This document shows, in pieces, positions 25,201 through 34,277 of a stretch of DNA of 64,000 nucleotides. The translations under genes and the position numbers were made by a program. The stretch is from Chloroflexota bacterium (GTDB lineage: Bacteria; Chloroflexota; UBA6077; JACCZL01), in assembly GCA_020845495.1 (NCBI GenBank), contig JADLFM010000001.1, positions 62,001-126,000 of the forward strand. Direction: 5' to 3'. The notes beneath the pieces were generated by a model. It did no database searches. It was not told where the DNA came from and was given only the letters and a program-made list of their open reading frames with translations. Each line of letters starts with the position of its first letter. The first letter of the stretch is position 1.

Positions 25201-25245
25201 CAGCCCAGATCGTCACGACAGTGACCTCGCAGGAGACCCTGGCGA

Positions 25246-25269
25246 CGCCCGGCCGCCGCTGACCGGGCG
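25246..25269 (+). terminator. Intercistronic hairpin after the solute-binding protein gene
   Basis: CGCCCGG (25246-25252) and CCGGGCG (25263-25269) pair around a 10-base loop. A smaller dyad GTCAC/GTGAC lies at 25212-25225. Position suggests partial termination or 3' protection that lowers permease expression relative to the binding protein. Confidence 0.5.
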
Positions 25270-25303
25270 CCGCACACTCCGGCCTCACGGAGGACTCACG
25301 GGG

Positions 25304-26221
25304 ATGCAACGACCGTTCGCGCGAGCCGTGCCGGTTTCAGCCACTCCGGGATGGTCCGTCTCGGACAAGTGGCTGCCTCACCTGCTGATCGGACCAGCCA
25401 TCCTGGCGCTACTGGCGGTGTTCGGGTACCCGCTCGTCTACAGCTTCTGGCTGAGCCTCCAGGTCTACAATCTGACGCGCCCGCCGCGCTTCAACGGCCT
25501 CGACAACTACATCAACGTGGTGAGCGATCCGCGCGTCTGGGAGAGTTTCTCGGTCAGCGTGCAGTTCGCGGCGATTTCCCTGACGCTCCAGTTGGTACTC
25601 GGCTTCGGGCTGGCGCTGCTGCTGGCGCGAGTCGTCCTGTTCCGTGGAGTGATCCGGACCATCGTCATCATTCCCTTGATGCTGACGCCGGTCATCCTCA
25701 GCCTGAACTGGCGACTGATGCTCAACCTGGATTGGGGCATCATCAACTACTTCATCCGGCTGGCGGGGTTCGCGCCGATCAACTTCGTCAACAGCCCCAC
25801 CTGGGCGATGGCTTCACTGATCCTGGTGGACGTCTGGCACACCACCTCGTTCACCGTGCTAGTGCTCTCAGCCGGCCTCGCCAGCCTGCCAGACGAGCCG
25901 TTCGAGGCCGCCAGCATCGACGGCGCGAGCGGCTGGCAGAAGCTCTGGTACCTGACCATCCCGCTGCTTCGGCCGCTCTTCCTCGTCATCATCATGTTCC
26001 GTTCGTACGAACTGATCCGGGTCTACGACATCGTCTTTTCGCTGACCGGTGGCGGTCCCGGCCGCCTGACGGAGACGATCTCGTTCCACATCTTCAATCG
26101 GATGTTCCAGGGGTTCCAGATCGGGTACGCCTCGGCGATCTCGTACGTCCTGTTCGCACTGTGTCTGCTCTGGTGCCTGCTGATCGTCAAAGTCGTCGGG
26201 ACGCACGGCGCGCACGAGTAG
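25304..26221 (+). CDS. Sugar ABC transporter permease, MalF/UgpA type
   Basis: A 305-residue integral membrane subunit with about six helices, starting with HLLIGPAILALLAVFGYPLVYSFWLSL. The cytoplasmic coupling (EAA) loop is EPFEAASIDGASGWQKLWYLTIP (split as EAASIDGAS then W..LTIPLL), which docks on the ATPase. It follows the solute-binding protein and ends 11 bases before the second permease, so the operon order is binding protein, permease, permease. Start ATG 25304 follows CACGGGG. The ATPase is not encoded nearby, so a shared MsmK-type ATPase elsewhere is expected. Confidence 0.92.
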   Translation: MQRPFARAVPVSATPGWSVSDKWLPHLLIGPAILALLAVFGYPLVYSFWLSLQVYNLTRPPRFNGLDNYINVVSDPRVWESFSVSVQFAAISLTLQLVLGFGLALLLARVVLFRGVIRTIVIIPLMLTPVILSLNWRLMLNLDWGIINYFIRLAGFAPINFVNSPTWAMASLILVDVWHTTSFTVLVLSAGLASLPDEPFEAASIDGASGWQKLWYLTIPLLRPLFLVIIMFRSYELIRVYDIVFSLTGGGPGRLTETISFHIFNRMFQGFQIGYASAISYVLFALCLLWCLLIVKVVGTHGAHE

Positions 26222-26232
26222 GAGCCTACGCC

Positions 26233-27168
26233 ATGGCTGTCATCGCCGATTCACGCGCGCGAGCCGACCAGGTGGCGGTGGCGCGCCCACGCCGCAAGAT
26301 CGACTGGGGGAATCAAGCAGCGTACGTCATCCTCAGCGTCTGGATGGTCTTCACGCTGTTTCCGGTGGCATGGCTGCTGGTCTCTTCTTTGAAGGAACCG
26401 CAAGACGTCTTTGCCATGCCGCCGCAATGGGTGTTCGTCCCCACCCTGCACAACTACGAAGTGGTGCTCGGTTTCAAGATCCCAACCGAGCTTGAAACTG
26501 TTACCGAGGCTCAGGCCGGTACCGGTACGAGTCAGTTCCCACGGTTCCTGTTGAACACCGCTGTCATTGCCATCGGCACGACGGTCCTGGCGCTTTCGAT
26601 CGGGTCGGCCGCGGCCTACGCGCTGACGCGCTTCTACCCGCGCCAGCGCAACGCCTTGCTCATCGGCGTGCTGGTGACCCGGCTGGTGCCGCCGGTCGTG
26701 CTGATCATTCCGATCTACGTGATCTGGCGGAACTTCGATTTGTTGGATACCCACTTCGGACTGATGCTCGCCTACCTGACGTTCGCGCTACCGTTCGTCA
26801 TCTGGATGATGCGCGGCTTCCTGCTGGACATTCCGGTCGAGTTGGAAGAGGCGGCGATGATCGACGGCGCGTCGCGATTCCAGGCGCTGATTCGCGTGGT
26901 GCTGCCGCTGGCCGCACCTGGCCTCGCCGCTACCGCGATCTTCGTGATCCTGCTGGCCTGGAACGACTTCTTCTACGCGCTCATTCTGACCAGCGGAAAC
27001 GCCCGTACGGTAACGCCGTACATCGGCGGGTTCATCACCGACAAGGCGATCCTCTGGGGCCGACTCTACGCCAGTAGCGCGATCATCATGCTGCCGGTCC
27101 TGATCTTCGGGCTGGTCGTCCAGAAGCAGTTGGCGCACGGTCTGACGGGCGGGGCCGTGAAAGGCTAG
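26233..27168 (+). CDS. Sugar ABC transporter permease, MalG/UgpE type
   Basis: A 311-residue partner permease. The first helix is AAYVILSVWMVFTLFPVAWLL, followed by a long outer loop with about 35 extra residues (FKIPTELETVTEAQAGTGTS), then five helices. The EAA loop is LEEAAMIDGASRFQALIRVV with LPLAAPGL. ATG 26233 lies 11 bases after the first permease. No ATPase gene follows; the next gene is an unrelated PAC2 protein with its own promoter, so the operon probably ends here. Confidence 0.92.
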   Translation: MAVIADSRARADQVAVARPRRKIDWGNQAAYVILSVWMVFTLFPVAWLLVSSLKEPQDVFAMPPQWVFVPTLHNYEVVLGFKIPTELETVTEAQAGTGTSQFPRFLLNTAVIAIGTTVLALSIGSAAAYALTRFYPRQRNALLIGVLVTRLVPPVVLIIPIYVIWRNFDLLDTHFGLMLAYLTFALPFVIWMMRGFLLDIPVELEEAAMIDGASRFQALIRVVLPLAAPGLAATAIFVILLAWNDFFYALILTSGNARTVTPYIGGFITDKAILWGRLYASSAIIMLPVLIFGLVVQKQLAHGLTGGAVKG

Positions 27169-27251
27169 CTGAAGGGGAGGGAACCCAGGGGATCAGTTAG
27201 AGAACGGACCGCAGTGGACCGCAACCGGCGGGCGAATCGATACGGAGACAC

Positions 27252-27260
27252 TGCTACACT
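27252..27260 (+). promoter_or_regulatory. Extended -10 promoter of the PAC2 gene, probably leaderless
   Basis: TGCTACACT combines a TGn element (27252-27254) with TACACT (27255-27260). Only eight bases separate it from ATG 27269, and no Shine-Dalgarno sequence is present, so transcription would start at or next to the ATG. Confidence 0.5.
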
Positions 27261-27268
27261 GACCGCGT

Positions 27269-28138
27269 ATGCTCGTGGCCCGCTCGCTACCACGCCTCCG
27301 CTCGCCCGTTGTGCTGTGTGCCTTCTCGGGTTGGCCCGACGCCGGCCAGGCGGCCAGCGGCGCCCTCGAGTACTTGATCATGAAGTGGGCGCCCCGCCGC
27401 TTCGCCGAGATGGATCCGTCCCGCATCTACGTCGAGACGACGAATCGACCGACCAGCAAGATCACCCGCGCGGGAGCCCATCGGCTCGTCTGGCCCTCGT
27501 TCACCTGGTACGGGCTACCTGTGCCATACGCCGAGCGGGACATGGTGCTCGTGCTTGGTCCGGAGCCTGATCTTCGCTGGCGGACGTGCACGAATGAGAT
27601 CCTCGATCTGATCGAGCGCCTCGGCAGCGATCTCATCGTCACACTCGGAGCCTACCTCGCGCCAGTGTCGCATATGGCGAGTGTCCCGCTCTCCGGGCGC
27701 GGCACGACGCCCCAGCTACGACAGCGACTCGCAGAGTTGGGCCTCGGTGACGGCAAGTATGAGGGTCCGACGGGATTCCCCACGGCCCTGCTCGAAGCCG
27801 CCAGTCAACGGGGGCTGCCGACGGCTGCGCTCTGGGCGGCAAGTCCGATCTATCTGCGAGGGCTTGCCAATGCGAAGCTCTCGAACGCTCTGCTGGCGAT
27901 CGTCGAGCGCTTGCTGAACGTCGAACTTGGCCTCACCGAATTGGAAGTGGCTGGGCGCGACCTTGAGCGCCGGGTTGAGTCTGAGTTAGCGTCCCGCCCT
28001 GATCTTCAGCACTTCGTCCAGCGTCTTACCGGCGACCTCGAGGACGTCCTCGACCTTGACGATGTCCCGGATGCCGAAGAGCTCCTCGAAGAACTGGAGC
28101 AATACCTCGAGCACCTCGGCGACGACGAGGAAGACTAG
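27269..28138 (+). CDS. PAC2 family protein
   Basis: A 289-residue protein of the PAC2 (proteasome assembly chaperone 2-like) family. Supporting segments are the N-terminal VVLCAFSGWPDAGQAASGALEYL, ERDMVLVLGPEPDLRW, ERLGSDLIVTLGAYLAPV and YEGPTGFPTALLEAAS. The tail is very acidic (DLDDVPDAEELLEELEQYLEHL). In Actinobacteria and Archaea such proteins are often near proteasome or Pup genes, but none is seen here. The bacterial role is not established. It appears to have its own promoter and a leaderless message. Confidence 0.85.
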   Translation: MLVARSLPRLRSPVVLCAFSGWPDAGQAASGALEYLIMKWAPRRFAEMDPSRIYVETTNRPTSKITRAGAHRLVWPSFTWYGLPVPYAERDMVLVLGPEPDLRWRTCTNEILDLIERLGSDLIVTLGAYLAPVSHMASVPLSGRGTTPQLRQRLAELGLGDGKYEGPTGFPTALLEAASQRGLPTAALWAASPIYLRGLANAKLSNALLAIVERLLNVELGLTELEVAGRDLERRVESELASRPDLQHFVQRLTGDLEDVLDLDDVPDAEELLEELEQYLEHLGDDEED

Positions 28139-28676
28139 CCACAACCTCCGCGCGTATGCTGCCACCCGGGGAGAGTGTTGCTCGAGAGGTGGGCAATTCT
28201 GAAGCGGTGGGTATGGACAAGTAACACCTCATCCAACCGTGGAGCAGCGATCCGGGCGAGAGCGGGATTGACCCATAGGCGGTCCATCGAGCGGCTCACC
28301 GCCACCTTCCGCGCCGTCCTCGCGCCACTCGCCCGGCGCGGCCGACCATCCAATCGCCCATTCAGTCAGGCCGCTGTATGACCATGGTTCCGTGGGGCGC
28401 TACTCGAGAGAGGCGGCCCCGTCAAATACGACACGACCGAGCAGGGTCGGTCTATGACCATGGAGATGCCACCGTGGCCCTGGTACAGAGCCGCATGGCC
28501 GGCAGCATACTTTGAATGAGATCGAGGTGAGCGCAAAGGCAGGCCGCCGGTCTCTGGGCCTTTCTCCAAGAGGCCGCACGAGGCTCAGGAGCGGCCATCA
28601 ACCTTTGGTCGGAGTCGATGCTGCCCCGGCCGAGGCGTTTGTCGCCTGGCCTGACGCATGCGAAAGGAGCCTCAGC
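28139..28676. other. 538-base gene-free region with dispersed repeat copies
   Basis: No gene is evident. Two copies of a shared motif lie here: a complete one at 28452-28477 and a shortened one at 28377-28398, both starting TATGACCATGG and about 75 bases apart. A frame from 28512 runs into the next gene, but the gene's true start is ATG 28677. Confidence 0.55.
28377..28477 (-). repeat. Two dispersed-repeat copies flanking a 53-base segment
   Basis: TATGACCATGG starts both 28377-28398 (shortened copy) and 28453-28477. On the minus strand the complete copy reads CCACGGTGGCATCTCCATGG followed by TCATAG and matches the repeat at 18736-18761 (22/26) and the first 20 bases of 5670-5695 (17/20). 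Confidence 0.55.
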
Positions 28677-28988
28677 ATGGAACCAGCCAGCGAACCTGGC
28701 GCGGTGTCGCCCGCGCTCGAACGGTGCGCGCAGGAGATGCTGGCCGGCGGTCTCAGGCCGCGCGCCGACCTCGTGCCTCGGGATCGGAGCCTGGTGACCG
28801 TCAGCGCACGGGTCACCGCCGGCCAGGTTGCCCAGATCACAGTCCATCTGAACCGCGCAAGGGACAATGGGCTGACGAAGACTGAGGCGTCGGAGGTGCT
28901 GGCCCACCTGGCGTACTACGCCGGCTGGCCATTCGCCTTCTCATCGGTGCCGGTCTTCAAGGCCGTCTTCGACAGCCGTGCAAGCTAG
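28677..28988 (+). CDS. Carboxymuconolactone decarboxylase-like protein (short, no CxxC)
   Basis: A 103-residue all-helical protein with the CMD-domain pattern: [15 protein letters not shown], then [42 protein letters not shown] (cited in parts), with the GLT..E..E.L.HLA.Y.GWP core. The CxxC of AhpD-type peroxidases is missing, so redox activity is unlikely. ATG 28677 follows AAAGGAG. It precedes a cupin and a zinc alcohol dehydrogenase on the same strand; CMD and cupin domains are often paired or fused in bacterial proteins, which supports a joint catabolic role. Confidence 0.85.
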   Translation: MEPASEPGAVSPALERCAQEMLAGGLRPRADLVPRDRSLVTVSARVTAGQVAQITVHLNRARDNGLTKTEASEVLAHLAYYAGWPFAFSSVPVFKAVFDSRAS

Positions 28989-29067
28989 CAGCACGGTGCT
29001 GCGGCGCGAGCGTCACGCCGCTCTCGTCCAGCCCGTTCAGGCCCCACACACGAAGGGATTGAGACGC

Positions 29068-29469
29068 ATGAGCATGGACGTCTGGCCAAACGGTTCACGG
29101 CCATCACGCAGGGGACCGGCCGCGACCTTCACCGGTTCGGTTGTCGTCGCCCCGTACTTCGCGCCAAACGAGACAACATCCTGTTCCGGAAGCCTGGTCA
29201 GCTTCGAGCCAGGAGCACGCTCGGCGTGGCACACCCACCCGGCTGGCCAGATGCTGATCGTTCAGTCCGGAACTGGCTGGGTGCAGGAGGAGGGCGGCCA
29301 GAAGATCGAGATCAAGCCGGGCGATGTCATCTGGACGCCGCCGGGCGTGAAGCACTGGCACGGGGCATCGGCCACGAACGGCATGAGCCACATCGCCATC
29401 ACGAACGCAGTGAACGGGAAGGCCGTTGATTGGCTGGAGCAGGTCACCGACGAGCAGTACCTGGGTTAG
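29068..29469 (+). CDS. Cupin domain protein
   Basis: A 133-residue single-domain cupin. Motif 1 is [20 protein letters not shown] with the metal-binding HxH; the usual Glu is Gln. Motif 2 is [17 protein letters not shown] with the last His ligand. The sequence resembles the small cupins next to or fused with CMD domains and (R)-mandelonitrile lyase-like cupins. ATG 29068 has GAAGGGA upstream; an in-frame GTG at 28978 would overlap the previous gene and is less likely. The alcohol dehydrogenase follows after about 36 bases. Confidence 0.87.
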   Translation: MSMDVWPNGSRPSRRGPAATFTGSVVVAPYFAPNETTSCSGSLVSFEPGARSAWHTHPAGQMLIVQSGTGWVQEEGGQKIEIKPGDVIWTPPGVKHWHGASATNGMSHIAITNAVNGKAVDWLEQVTDEQYLG

Positions 29470-29505
29470 TCGAGCACCAGGCGACACATGAGACGGAAGT
29501 ACGTC

Positions 29506-30537
29506 ATGAAGCAAGTCATCCTCTACGGCCCGCGGGACGTCCGTGTCGAGTCGCGCCCCGATCCGACCCTTGTCGAGCCGACCGACGCCATCATCAAGCT
29601 CGCCGCAACCTGCATCTGTGGGTCTGACCTGTGGCCGTATCGCGGCGTCGATCCCGTCACTGAGCCGAGGCCGATGGGCCACGAATATTGCGGCTTCGTC
29701 GAAGAGATCGGCAGCGCGGTCACCACGATCAAGATCGGTGATTTCGTGGTCGGCTCGTTCTTCGCCTCTGACAACACCTGTGAGATCTGCCGGGCCGGCT
29801 ACCAGTCCCGCTGCGTGCATGCGCAGTTGATGGGCAGATTGGGGACACAGGCACAACTCGCGCGTGTGCCGCTAGCTGACGGCACCCTTGTCGCCACACC
29901 GGGCCGGCCCGAGCCGGACCTAATCCCCTCATTGCTGGCCGCATCCGACGTGCTGGGAACGGGCTGGTTCGCGGCGGTCGCCGCTGAGGCCGGGCCAGGT
30001 AAGACCGTGGCGGTTGTCGGCGATGGCGCGGTGGGGCTGCTCGGTGTCCTGGCGGCCAGGCAGTTAGGCGCCGAGCGGATCATCGCGATGAGCCGGCACC
30101 AGCCCCGCCAGCAGCTTGCTCGTGAATTCGGTGCGACCGAGATCGTGCCCGAGCGCGGCGACGTGGGTGTGGCCAGAATCAAAGAGTTGACCAATGGCTT
30201 CGGCGCGCACTCGGTCATCGAGGCGGTCGGGAGCCAGGAGTCGATGTTGCAGGCGATCCGCTCGACCCGGGTCGGCGGTCATGTCGGCTACGTCGGAGTC
30301 TCCCACGGCGTCCAGCTTGCCGGCGAGGAGTTGTTCTTCTCTGAGGTGCATCTGCACGGCGGACCGGCACCGGTGCGGCGTTTCCTACCTGACCTGATCC
30401 AACGTATCTGCGACCGTCAGATCGATCCCGGCAAGGTCTACGACCTGTCTCTACCACTCGAGGAAGCCCCGGAAGGGTACCGCGCGATGGACGAGCGCCG
30501 CGCGATCAAGACCCTCTTGCAGATCGAGGCGGCTTGA
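29506..30537 (+). CDS. Zinc-dependent alcohol dehydrogenase family protein (MDR)
   Basis: A 343-residue medium-chain dehydrogenase. Catalytic zinc ligands are Cys in TCICGSDLW and His-Glu in MGHEYCGFVEEIG. The structural zinc lobe (DNTCEICRAGYQSRC) has three Cys with Asp/Asn in place of the first. The Rossmann motif is VAVVGDGAVGLLGVLAA. It probably oxidises or reduces a small alcohol or aldehyde with NAD(P). ATG 29506 with ACGGAAG upstream is preferred to the in-frame ATG 29488. It closes the CMD-cupin-ADH run. Confidence 0.9.
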   Translation: MKQVILYGPRDVRVESRPDPTLVEPTDAIIKLAATCICGSDLWPYRGVDPVTEPRPMGHEYCGFVEEIGSAVTTIKIGDFVVGSFFASDNTCEICRAGYQSRCVHAQLMGRLGTQAQLARVPLADGTLVATPGRPEPDLIPSLLAASDVLGTGWFAAVAAEAGPGKTVAVVGDGAVGLLGVLAARQLGAERIIAMSRHQPRQQLAREFGATEIVPERGDVGVARIKELTNGFGAHSVIEAVGSQESMLQAIRSTRVGGHVGYVGVSHGVQLAGEELFFSEVHLHGGPAPVRRFLPDLIQRICDRQIDPGKVYDLSLPLEEAPEGYRAMDERRAIKTLLQIEAA

Positions 30538-30887
30538 GCGTAGGCGAACGCGCCAGGGTCGCAGCGAGGCCGTCACTGGTCCGAGTTTCGCTGATGCTGG
30601 CGAGCTCGGTCACGTCGCCCGCGTGGCCACCTCGCAGCTCAACCATCGCGCCACCGCAAGGTTGTAGCCTCGCGCCGGGCACACGGCCACTCCTGGTGGT
30701 GAGCCGCAACTACGACACGGCCAGCACTGGTTGGTAATGCTATTTCGCGACTGCTCGACCTCTCGGGTGCCTCACACACTCCAGGCAGAGAGGGCCGCCA
30801 ACGGCCAGTCCGGGCAGGTGGACGCGCTCCGTTCCGCTCCCCCCGAGCACAAAGACGGCCCGCCCTACCAGAGAGGACGGGCCGTTG
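30538..30887. other. Gap between alcohol dehydrogenase and tRNA-Thr
   Basis: Apart from the tRNA terminator at 30850-30885 I see nothing convincing: no gene, no strong promoter and no repeat. Confidence 0.55.
30850..30885 (-). terminator. Intrinsic terminator downstream of tRNA-Thr
   Basis: On the minus strand ACGGCCCG and CGGGCCGT (30855-30862 and 30878-30885) form a perfect 8-bp stem followed by TCTTTGT. It begins three bases beyond the CCA end of the tRNA, the usual layout for a single tRNA gene. Confidence 0.75.
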
Positions 30888-30962
30888 TGGAGCCGATGGT
30901 GAGATTCGAACTCACGACCTACCGCTTACGAGGCGGTTGCTCTACCCCTGAGCTACATCGGC
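30888..30962 (-). tRNA. tRNA-Thr (anticodon CGT)
   Basis: On the minus strand a full cloverleaf runs from GCCGATG (30962) to CATCGGC plus discriminator T and an encoded CCA (30888-30890). Acceptor stem 7 bp; D arm GCTC/GAGC with loop AGGGGTAGA; anticodon stem ACCGC/GCGGT with loop CTCGTAA, giving anticodon CGT for ACG codons; T arm GTGAG/CTCAC with loop TTCGAAT. All stems pair. It stands alone with its own terminator. Confidence 0.95.
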
Positions 30963-31241
30963 ATCATCGCACGCGCCAACCAGCCGGCGACGCGGCCAGA
31001 AGATCATAGCAAAGCGCCGCACACTACAGCTACGCGATCAGCGGGCTTCTCCACGAGCCCCATCGACCACTCTCACGTCACAGCGAGCGTTGCATCGCCG
31101 TCGTGGCCGGACACGACACGTCACGGCCTCGGCGAACGGATGAGACTTCCCACGCCGGGCGGGTATCCTCACTCGTGAGCCCCTCTCAACCGAACCAACG
31201 CCGACGGCGCGCTCGCCGATCATCGCGCATGGAGCGGCACT

Positions 31242-32690
31242 ATGGACGACCTGCTGAACTACATCGACGGCGAATGGCGACGCGGCGAGGCCGCCCGGCC
31301 TCGCCCCAATCAGAACCCCGCCCGCCGATCCGTCGTCCTCAATTCGGCAACGGCCGGCACTGCCCGCGATGCCGTCGCGGCCATCGACGCCGCCGAGCGC
31401 GCCTTTCCCGCCTGGCGCGACGTGCCCGCCCCCGAGCGTGGCCGGATCGTCCAGAGGGCGGCCCAGATTCTCGAAGGGCGACGCGAGGAACTGGCCCGCG
31501 CCCTCACCCAGGAGGAAGGCAAGATCCTGCCCGAAGCGCTGGCTGAAGTCGATCGCGGCCTCGCCAACATGTCCTTCTCCGCGAGCGAAAGCACCCGGAT
31601 GCACGGGCAGACGATCCCATCCGCACAGCACAACGTGCTGATCTACACCCAGCGCGTGCCGCTCGGCGTGGTGGGCATCATCACCCCCTGGAACTTCCCG
31701 TTCTGCATCCCAGCCTGGAAGATCGCGCCAGCCCTCGTCGCCGGCAATACCATCGTCTTCAAGCCCGCGTCGCTCGTGCCCTGGTGCGCGCAGATTCTCG
31801 TCCAGGCGTTCGAAGCAGCCGGCCTCCCGAAGGGGGTCATGAACCTCGTCATGGGTGAGGGCAATACTGTCGGTACTGCCATCGTCGACGATTCGCGCGT
31901 CAAGGCGCTCTCGTTCACTGGCTCGAACGCCGTCGGCACCCGGCTCTACGCCCAGGCCGCTCGCCGCTTGTGCCGCGTTCAGCTCGAGCTTGGCGGTAAG
32001 AACCCTGTCATCGTTCTCGAAGACGCCGACCTCGACCGTGCTGCCGCCGACGTCGTGACCGGGGCGTTTGGGTCGACCGGGCAGCGCTGCACCGCCACCA
32101 GCCGAGCCGTCGTGGTCGAGCCGATTCTCGACCGGTTCACCGAGATGGTCGCGGACCGGGCCGAGCAGATCGTCACTGGCGATGGTCTGGAGCACGGCAT
32201 CACCATGGGGCCGCTCGTCGACGACGGCCAGCGTGAGACCGTCCTCCAGTACATCAAGCAGGGGCAGGCCGAGGGCGCAACTCTGCTGCTCGACGGCACC
32301 ACGCCGAGCCGGCCTGCGCTGGCCGAAGGCTCCTTCGTCGAGCCGACCATCTTCGTCGGGGTGCGGCCCCAGATGACTATCGCTCAGGATGAAATCTTCG
32401 GACCGGTGCTCTCGATCCTGGCGGCCCGTAACTTCGAGGACGCCATGGGCATCGCCAACGGCGTCCGCTACGGCCTGTCATCCTCGATCTACACGCGCGA
32501 TATCGGGCGTGCCCTGGCATACGCCCGCACGAGCGAGGCTGGCATGCTCCACGTCAACATTCCCACCCTCGGCGGCGAAGCCCAGGCGCCGTTTGGCGGG
32601 ACCAAGGCGAGCGGCCTTGGGTACCACGAGTGCGGCGAGGCCGGTTTCGATTTCTTCAGTGAGGAGCGGATCGTCTACGTCGCTGGCTGA
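31242..32690 (+). CDS. NAD(P)-dependent aldehyde dehydrogenase
   Basis: A 482-residue ALDH superfamily enzyme. Key residues: Asn in [15 protein letters not shown], Lys in [12 protein letters not shown], Glu in [13 protein letters not shown], and the nucleophilic Cys in [11 protein letters not shown]. The C-terminal [10 protein letters not shown] and [13 protein letters not shown] are typical. It is closest in feel to succinate-semialdehyde or 2,5-dioxovalerate dehydrogenases, but substrate is not certain. ATG 31242 has GGAGCGGC before it. It sits between tRNA-Thr and a phosphofructokinase and is probably monocistronic. Confidence 0.92.
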   Translation: MDDLLNYIDGEWRRGEAARPRPNQNPARRSVVLNSATAGTARDAVAAIDAAERAFPAWRDVPAPERGRIVQRAAQILEGRREELARALTQEEGKILPEALAEVDRGLANMSFSASESTRMHGQTIPSAQHNVLIYTQRVPLGVVGIITPWNFPFCIPAWKIAPALVAGNTIVFKPASLVPWCAQILVQAFEAAGLPKGVMNLVMGEGNTVGTAIVDDSRVKALSFTGSNAVGTRLYAQAARRLCRVQLELGGKNPVIVLEDADLDRAAADVVTGAFGSTGQRCTATSRAVVVEPILDRFTEMVADRAEQIVTGDGLEHGITMGPLVDDGQRETVLQYIKQGQAEGATLLLDGTTPSRPALAEGSFVEPTIFVGVRPQMTIAQDEIFGPVLSILAARNFEDAMGIANGVRYGLSSSIYTRDIGRALAYARTSEAGMLHVNIPTLGGEAQAPFGGTKASGLGYHECGEAGFDFFSEERIVYVAG

Positions 32691-32712
32691 GCGACGCTGA
32701 GGGAGGTGAGGG

Positions 32713-32756
32713 GCGCCGGCCGGCGCGGCAGCCGCCAGCGCCGGCGCTGGTACAAT
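32713..32756 (+). promoter_or_regulatory. Palindromes abutting the -10 box upstream of the GGDD phosphofructokinase
   Basis: Two perfect GC palindromes, GCGCCGGCCGGCGC (32713-32726) and CCAGCGCCGGCGCTGG (32735-32750), lie directly before TACAAT (32751-32756). The second occupies the -35/spacer region, so it could be an operator; both could instead be the end signal of the aldehyde dehydrogenase gene. No normal -35 hexamer is visible. Confidence 0.45.
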
Positions 32757-32895
32757 TTCAGAGTCGGGCGCTCCAGAGGTGGTGCGGTGCTCCAGGGGGC
32801 GGCAGGCCGTTGTGCCTCCCTACTTCTCCCTGAGGACGCCCGCCACGGCGCAGCACCGGGCCGTGTGACTCCAGATAGAAGGAGGGCGAGCGCCG

Positions 32896-34056
32896 ATGCG
32901 CATTGGAATCCTGACAGGGGGCGGCGACGTCCCTGGCCTCAATCCGTGTATCAAGGCCGTCGTGAATCGGGCCAGCGAGAACGGCTGGGACGTCGTGGGT
33001 ATCCGACGTGGCTGGGCCGGCCTGCTGCACTTCAACGCTGCTGATGAGGAGCCTTCGCGCCGCGAGTGGGTCGAGCCGCTCACGCGGGCCTCCGTCCGCA
33101 CGATCGACCGCTACGGCGGCACCCACCTCCACACGTCACGGACCAACCCTCAGAGCGTGCGCCCAGGCGATCTCCCAACCTTCCTTGCCGACCAGTATCT
33201 GCTTGCCGAGGGGCAATCCCGGATCGACTGCACGCCACACGTCCTGAAGGTGCTCGAACACCTGGGCATCGAGACCCTCGTGCCCATCGGCGGCGACGAC
33301 ACGCTCTCGTTCGCCGCACGGCTTCATCGGGAGGGTGTGCGAGTCGTCAGCATCCCGAAGACGATGGACAACGACGTCTTCGGCACCGACTATTGCATCG
33401 GGTTTAGCACGGCGGTCACCCGCAGCGTCGACTTCATCAACGCGCTCCGAACTCCGACGGGAAGCCACGAACGAATCGCCGTCGTGGAGTTGTTCGGGCG
33501 GAACAGCGGCGAGACCGCCCTGATCTCGGCGTACCTCGCCGACGTCGACCGAGCCTTGATCAGCGAAGTCCCCTTCGACGTCGAGCGGCTAGCCGGGCTG
33601 TTGGTGGAGGACCGCCGCCGTAACCCGAGTCACTACGCCATGGTCGCCGTGTCCGAGGGCGCCTCCATGGTCGGCGGACAGATCGTCGAGTACGGCCAGG
33701 AGGATGCGTACGGGCACCGCAAGCTCGGGGGCATCGGTCAGATCGTCGGCGAGGCGCTCAAGCAGTTGACCGGCATCGATATCGTGAACCAGCAACTCGC
33801 CTACCTGATGCGGGCCGGCGCGCCGGACTCACTCGACCGGATGGTTGCGACCTCCTTCGGTAATCTGGCCGTGCAGGAGATCGAACTGGGCCACTCCGGG
33901 CGGATGGTGGCGCTCCAGGACGGGGTCTACACGACCGTTCCCGTCGACACGCCGACCCAGGGTCTCAAGCGCGTCGACATCGAAGATCTCTACGATACCC
34001 AGCAGTACCGGCCGAAGGTGGCGCACCTGCTTGGGAAACCGATGTTCCTCTCGTGA
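32896..34056 (+). CDS. 6-phosphofructokinase, pyrophosphate-dependent type by motif
   Basis: A 386-residue PFK. The nucleotide/PPi loop near the N-terminus is [12 protein letters not shown]; the diagnostic motif is [11 protein letters not shown], where Asp replaces the second Gly of the ATP-type GGDGS, and the active-site motif is [13 protein letters not shown] with Lys. Established work on PFKs associates GGDD plus PKTxDND with use of pyrophosphate. [10 protein letters not shown] and the C-terminal region complete the fold. GAAGGAGGGCGAG precedes ATG 32896. A second PFK with GGDGS lies at 40083, so the two may have different phosphoryl donors or directions. Confidence 0.88.
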   Translation: MRIGILTGGGDVPGLNPCIKAVVNRASENGWDVVGIRRGWAGLLHFNAADEEPSRREWVEPLTRASVRTIDRYGGTHLHTSRTNPQSVRPGDLPTFLADQYLLAEGQSRIDCTPHVLKVLEHLGIETLVPIGGDDTLSFAARLHREGVRVVSIPKTMDNDVFGTDYCIGFSTAVTRSVDFINALRTPTGSHERIAVVELFGRNSGETALISAYLADVDRALISEVPFDVERLAGLLVEDRRRNPSHYAMVAVSEGASMVGGQIVEYGQEDAYGHRKLGGIGQIVGEALKQLTGIDIVNQQLAYLMRAGAPDSLDRMVATSFGNLAVQEIELGHSGRMVALQDGVYTTVPVDTPTQGLKRVDIEDLYDTQQYRPKVAHLLGKPMFLS

Positions 34057-34277
34057 ACCCGCGTCGGACGAGTCAGATGACCCCGCCTGCCCGCACCCCT
34101 GCGCCTGACGTGGCGGAGCAGGCGGCGACCTGAACGGGGGGTGGGCGCCGCTCGGGTGTGGCGGCAAGCGTGGTCGGCGTAGGCAGCAGCGTAGCGGTCA
34201 GGTAGGCGCTGGCCTGCCACGATGCCCGGCCGGTCTGCGCGGTCGTCGAACCCGACGACCGCGCGCCGCTTGACGAG

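Noticed and set aside
27269..28138. Inferring a proteasome locus from the PAC2 gene
   Set aside because: No proteasome subunit, ATPase or Pup gene nearby; PAC2 proteins also occur without them.
28512..28676. Longer N-terminus for the CMD-like protein (start at 28512)
   Set aside because: ATG 28677 has AAAGGAG and matches the family N-terminus; the extra 55 residues are Arg/Gly-rich without structure.
31038..32195. 385-codon open frame antisense to the aldehyde dehydrogenase
   Set aside because: Third-position GC bias of the real gene keeps the opposite strand open; the peptide has no domain pattern.
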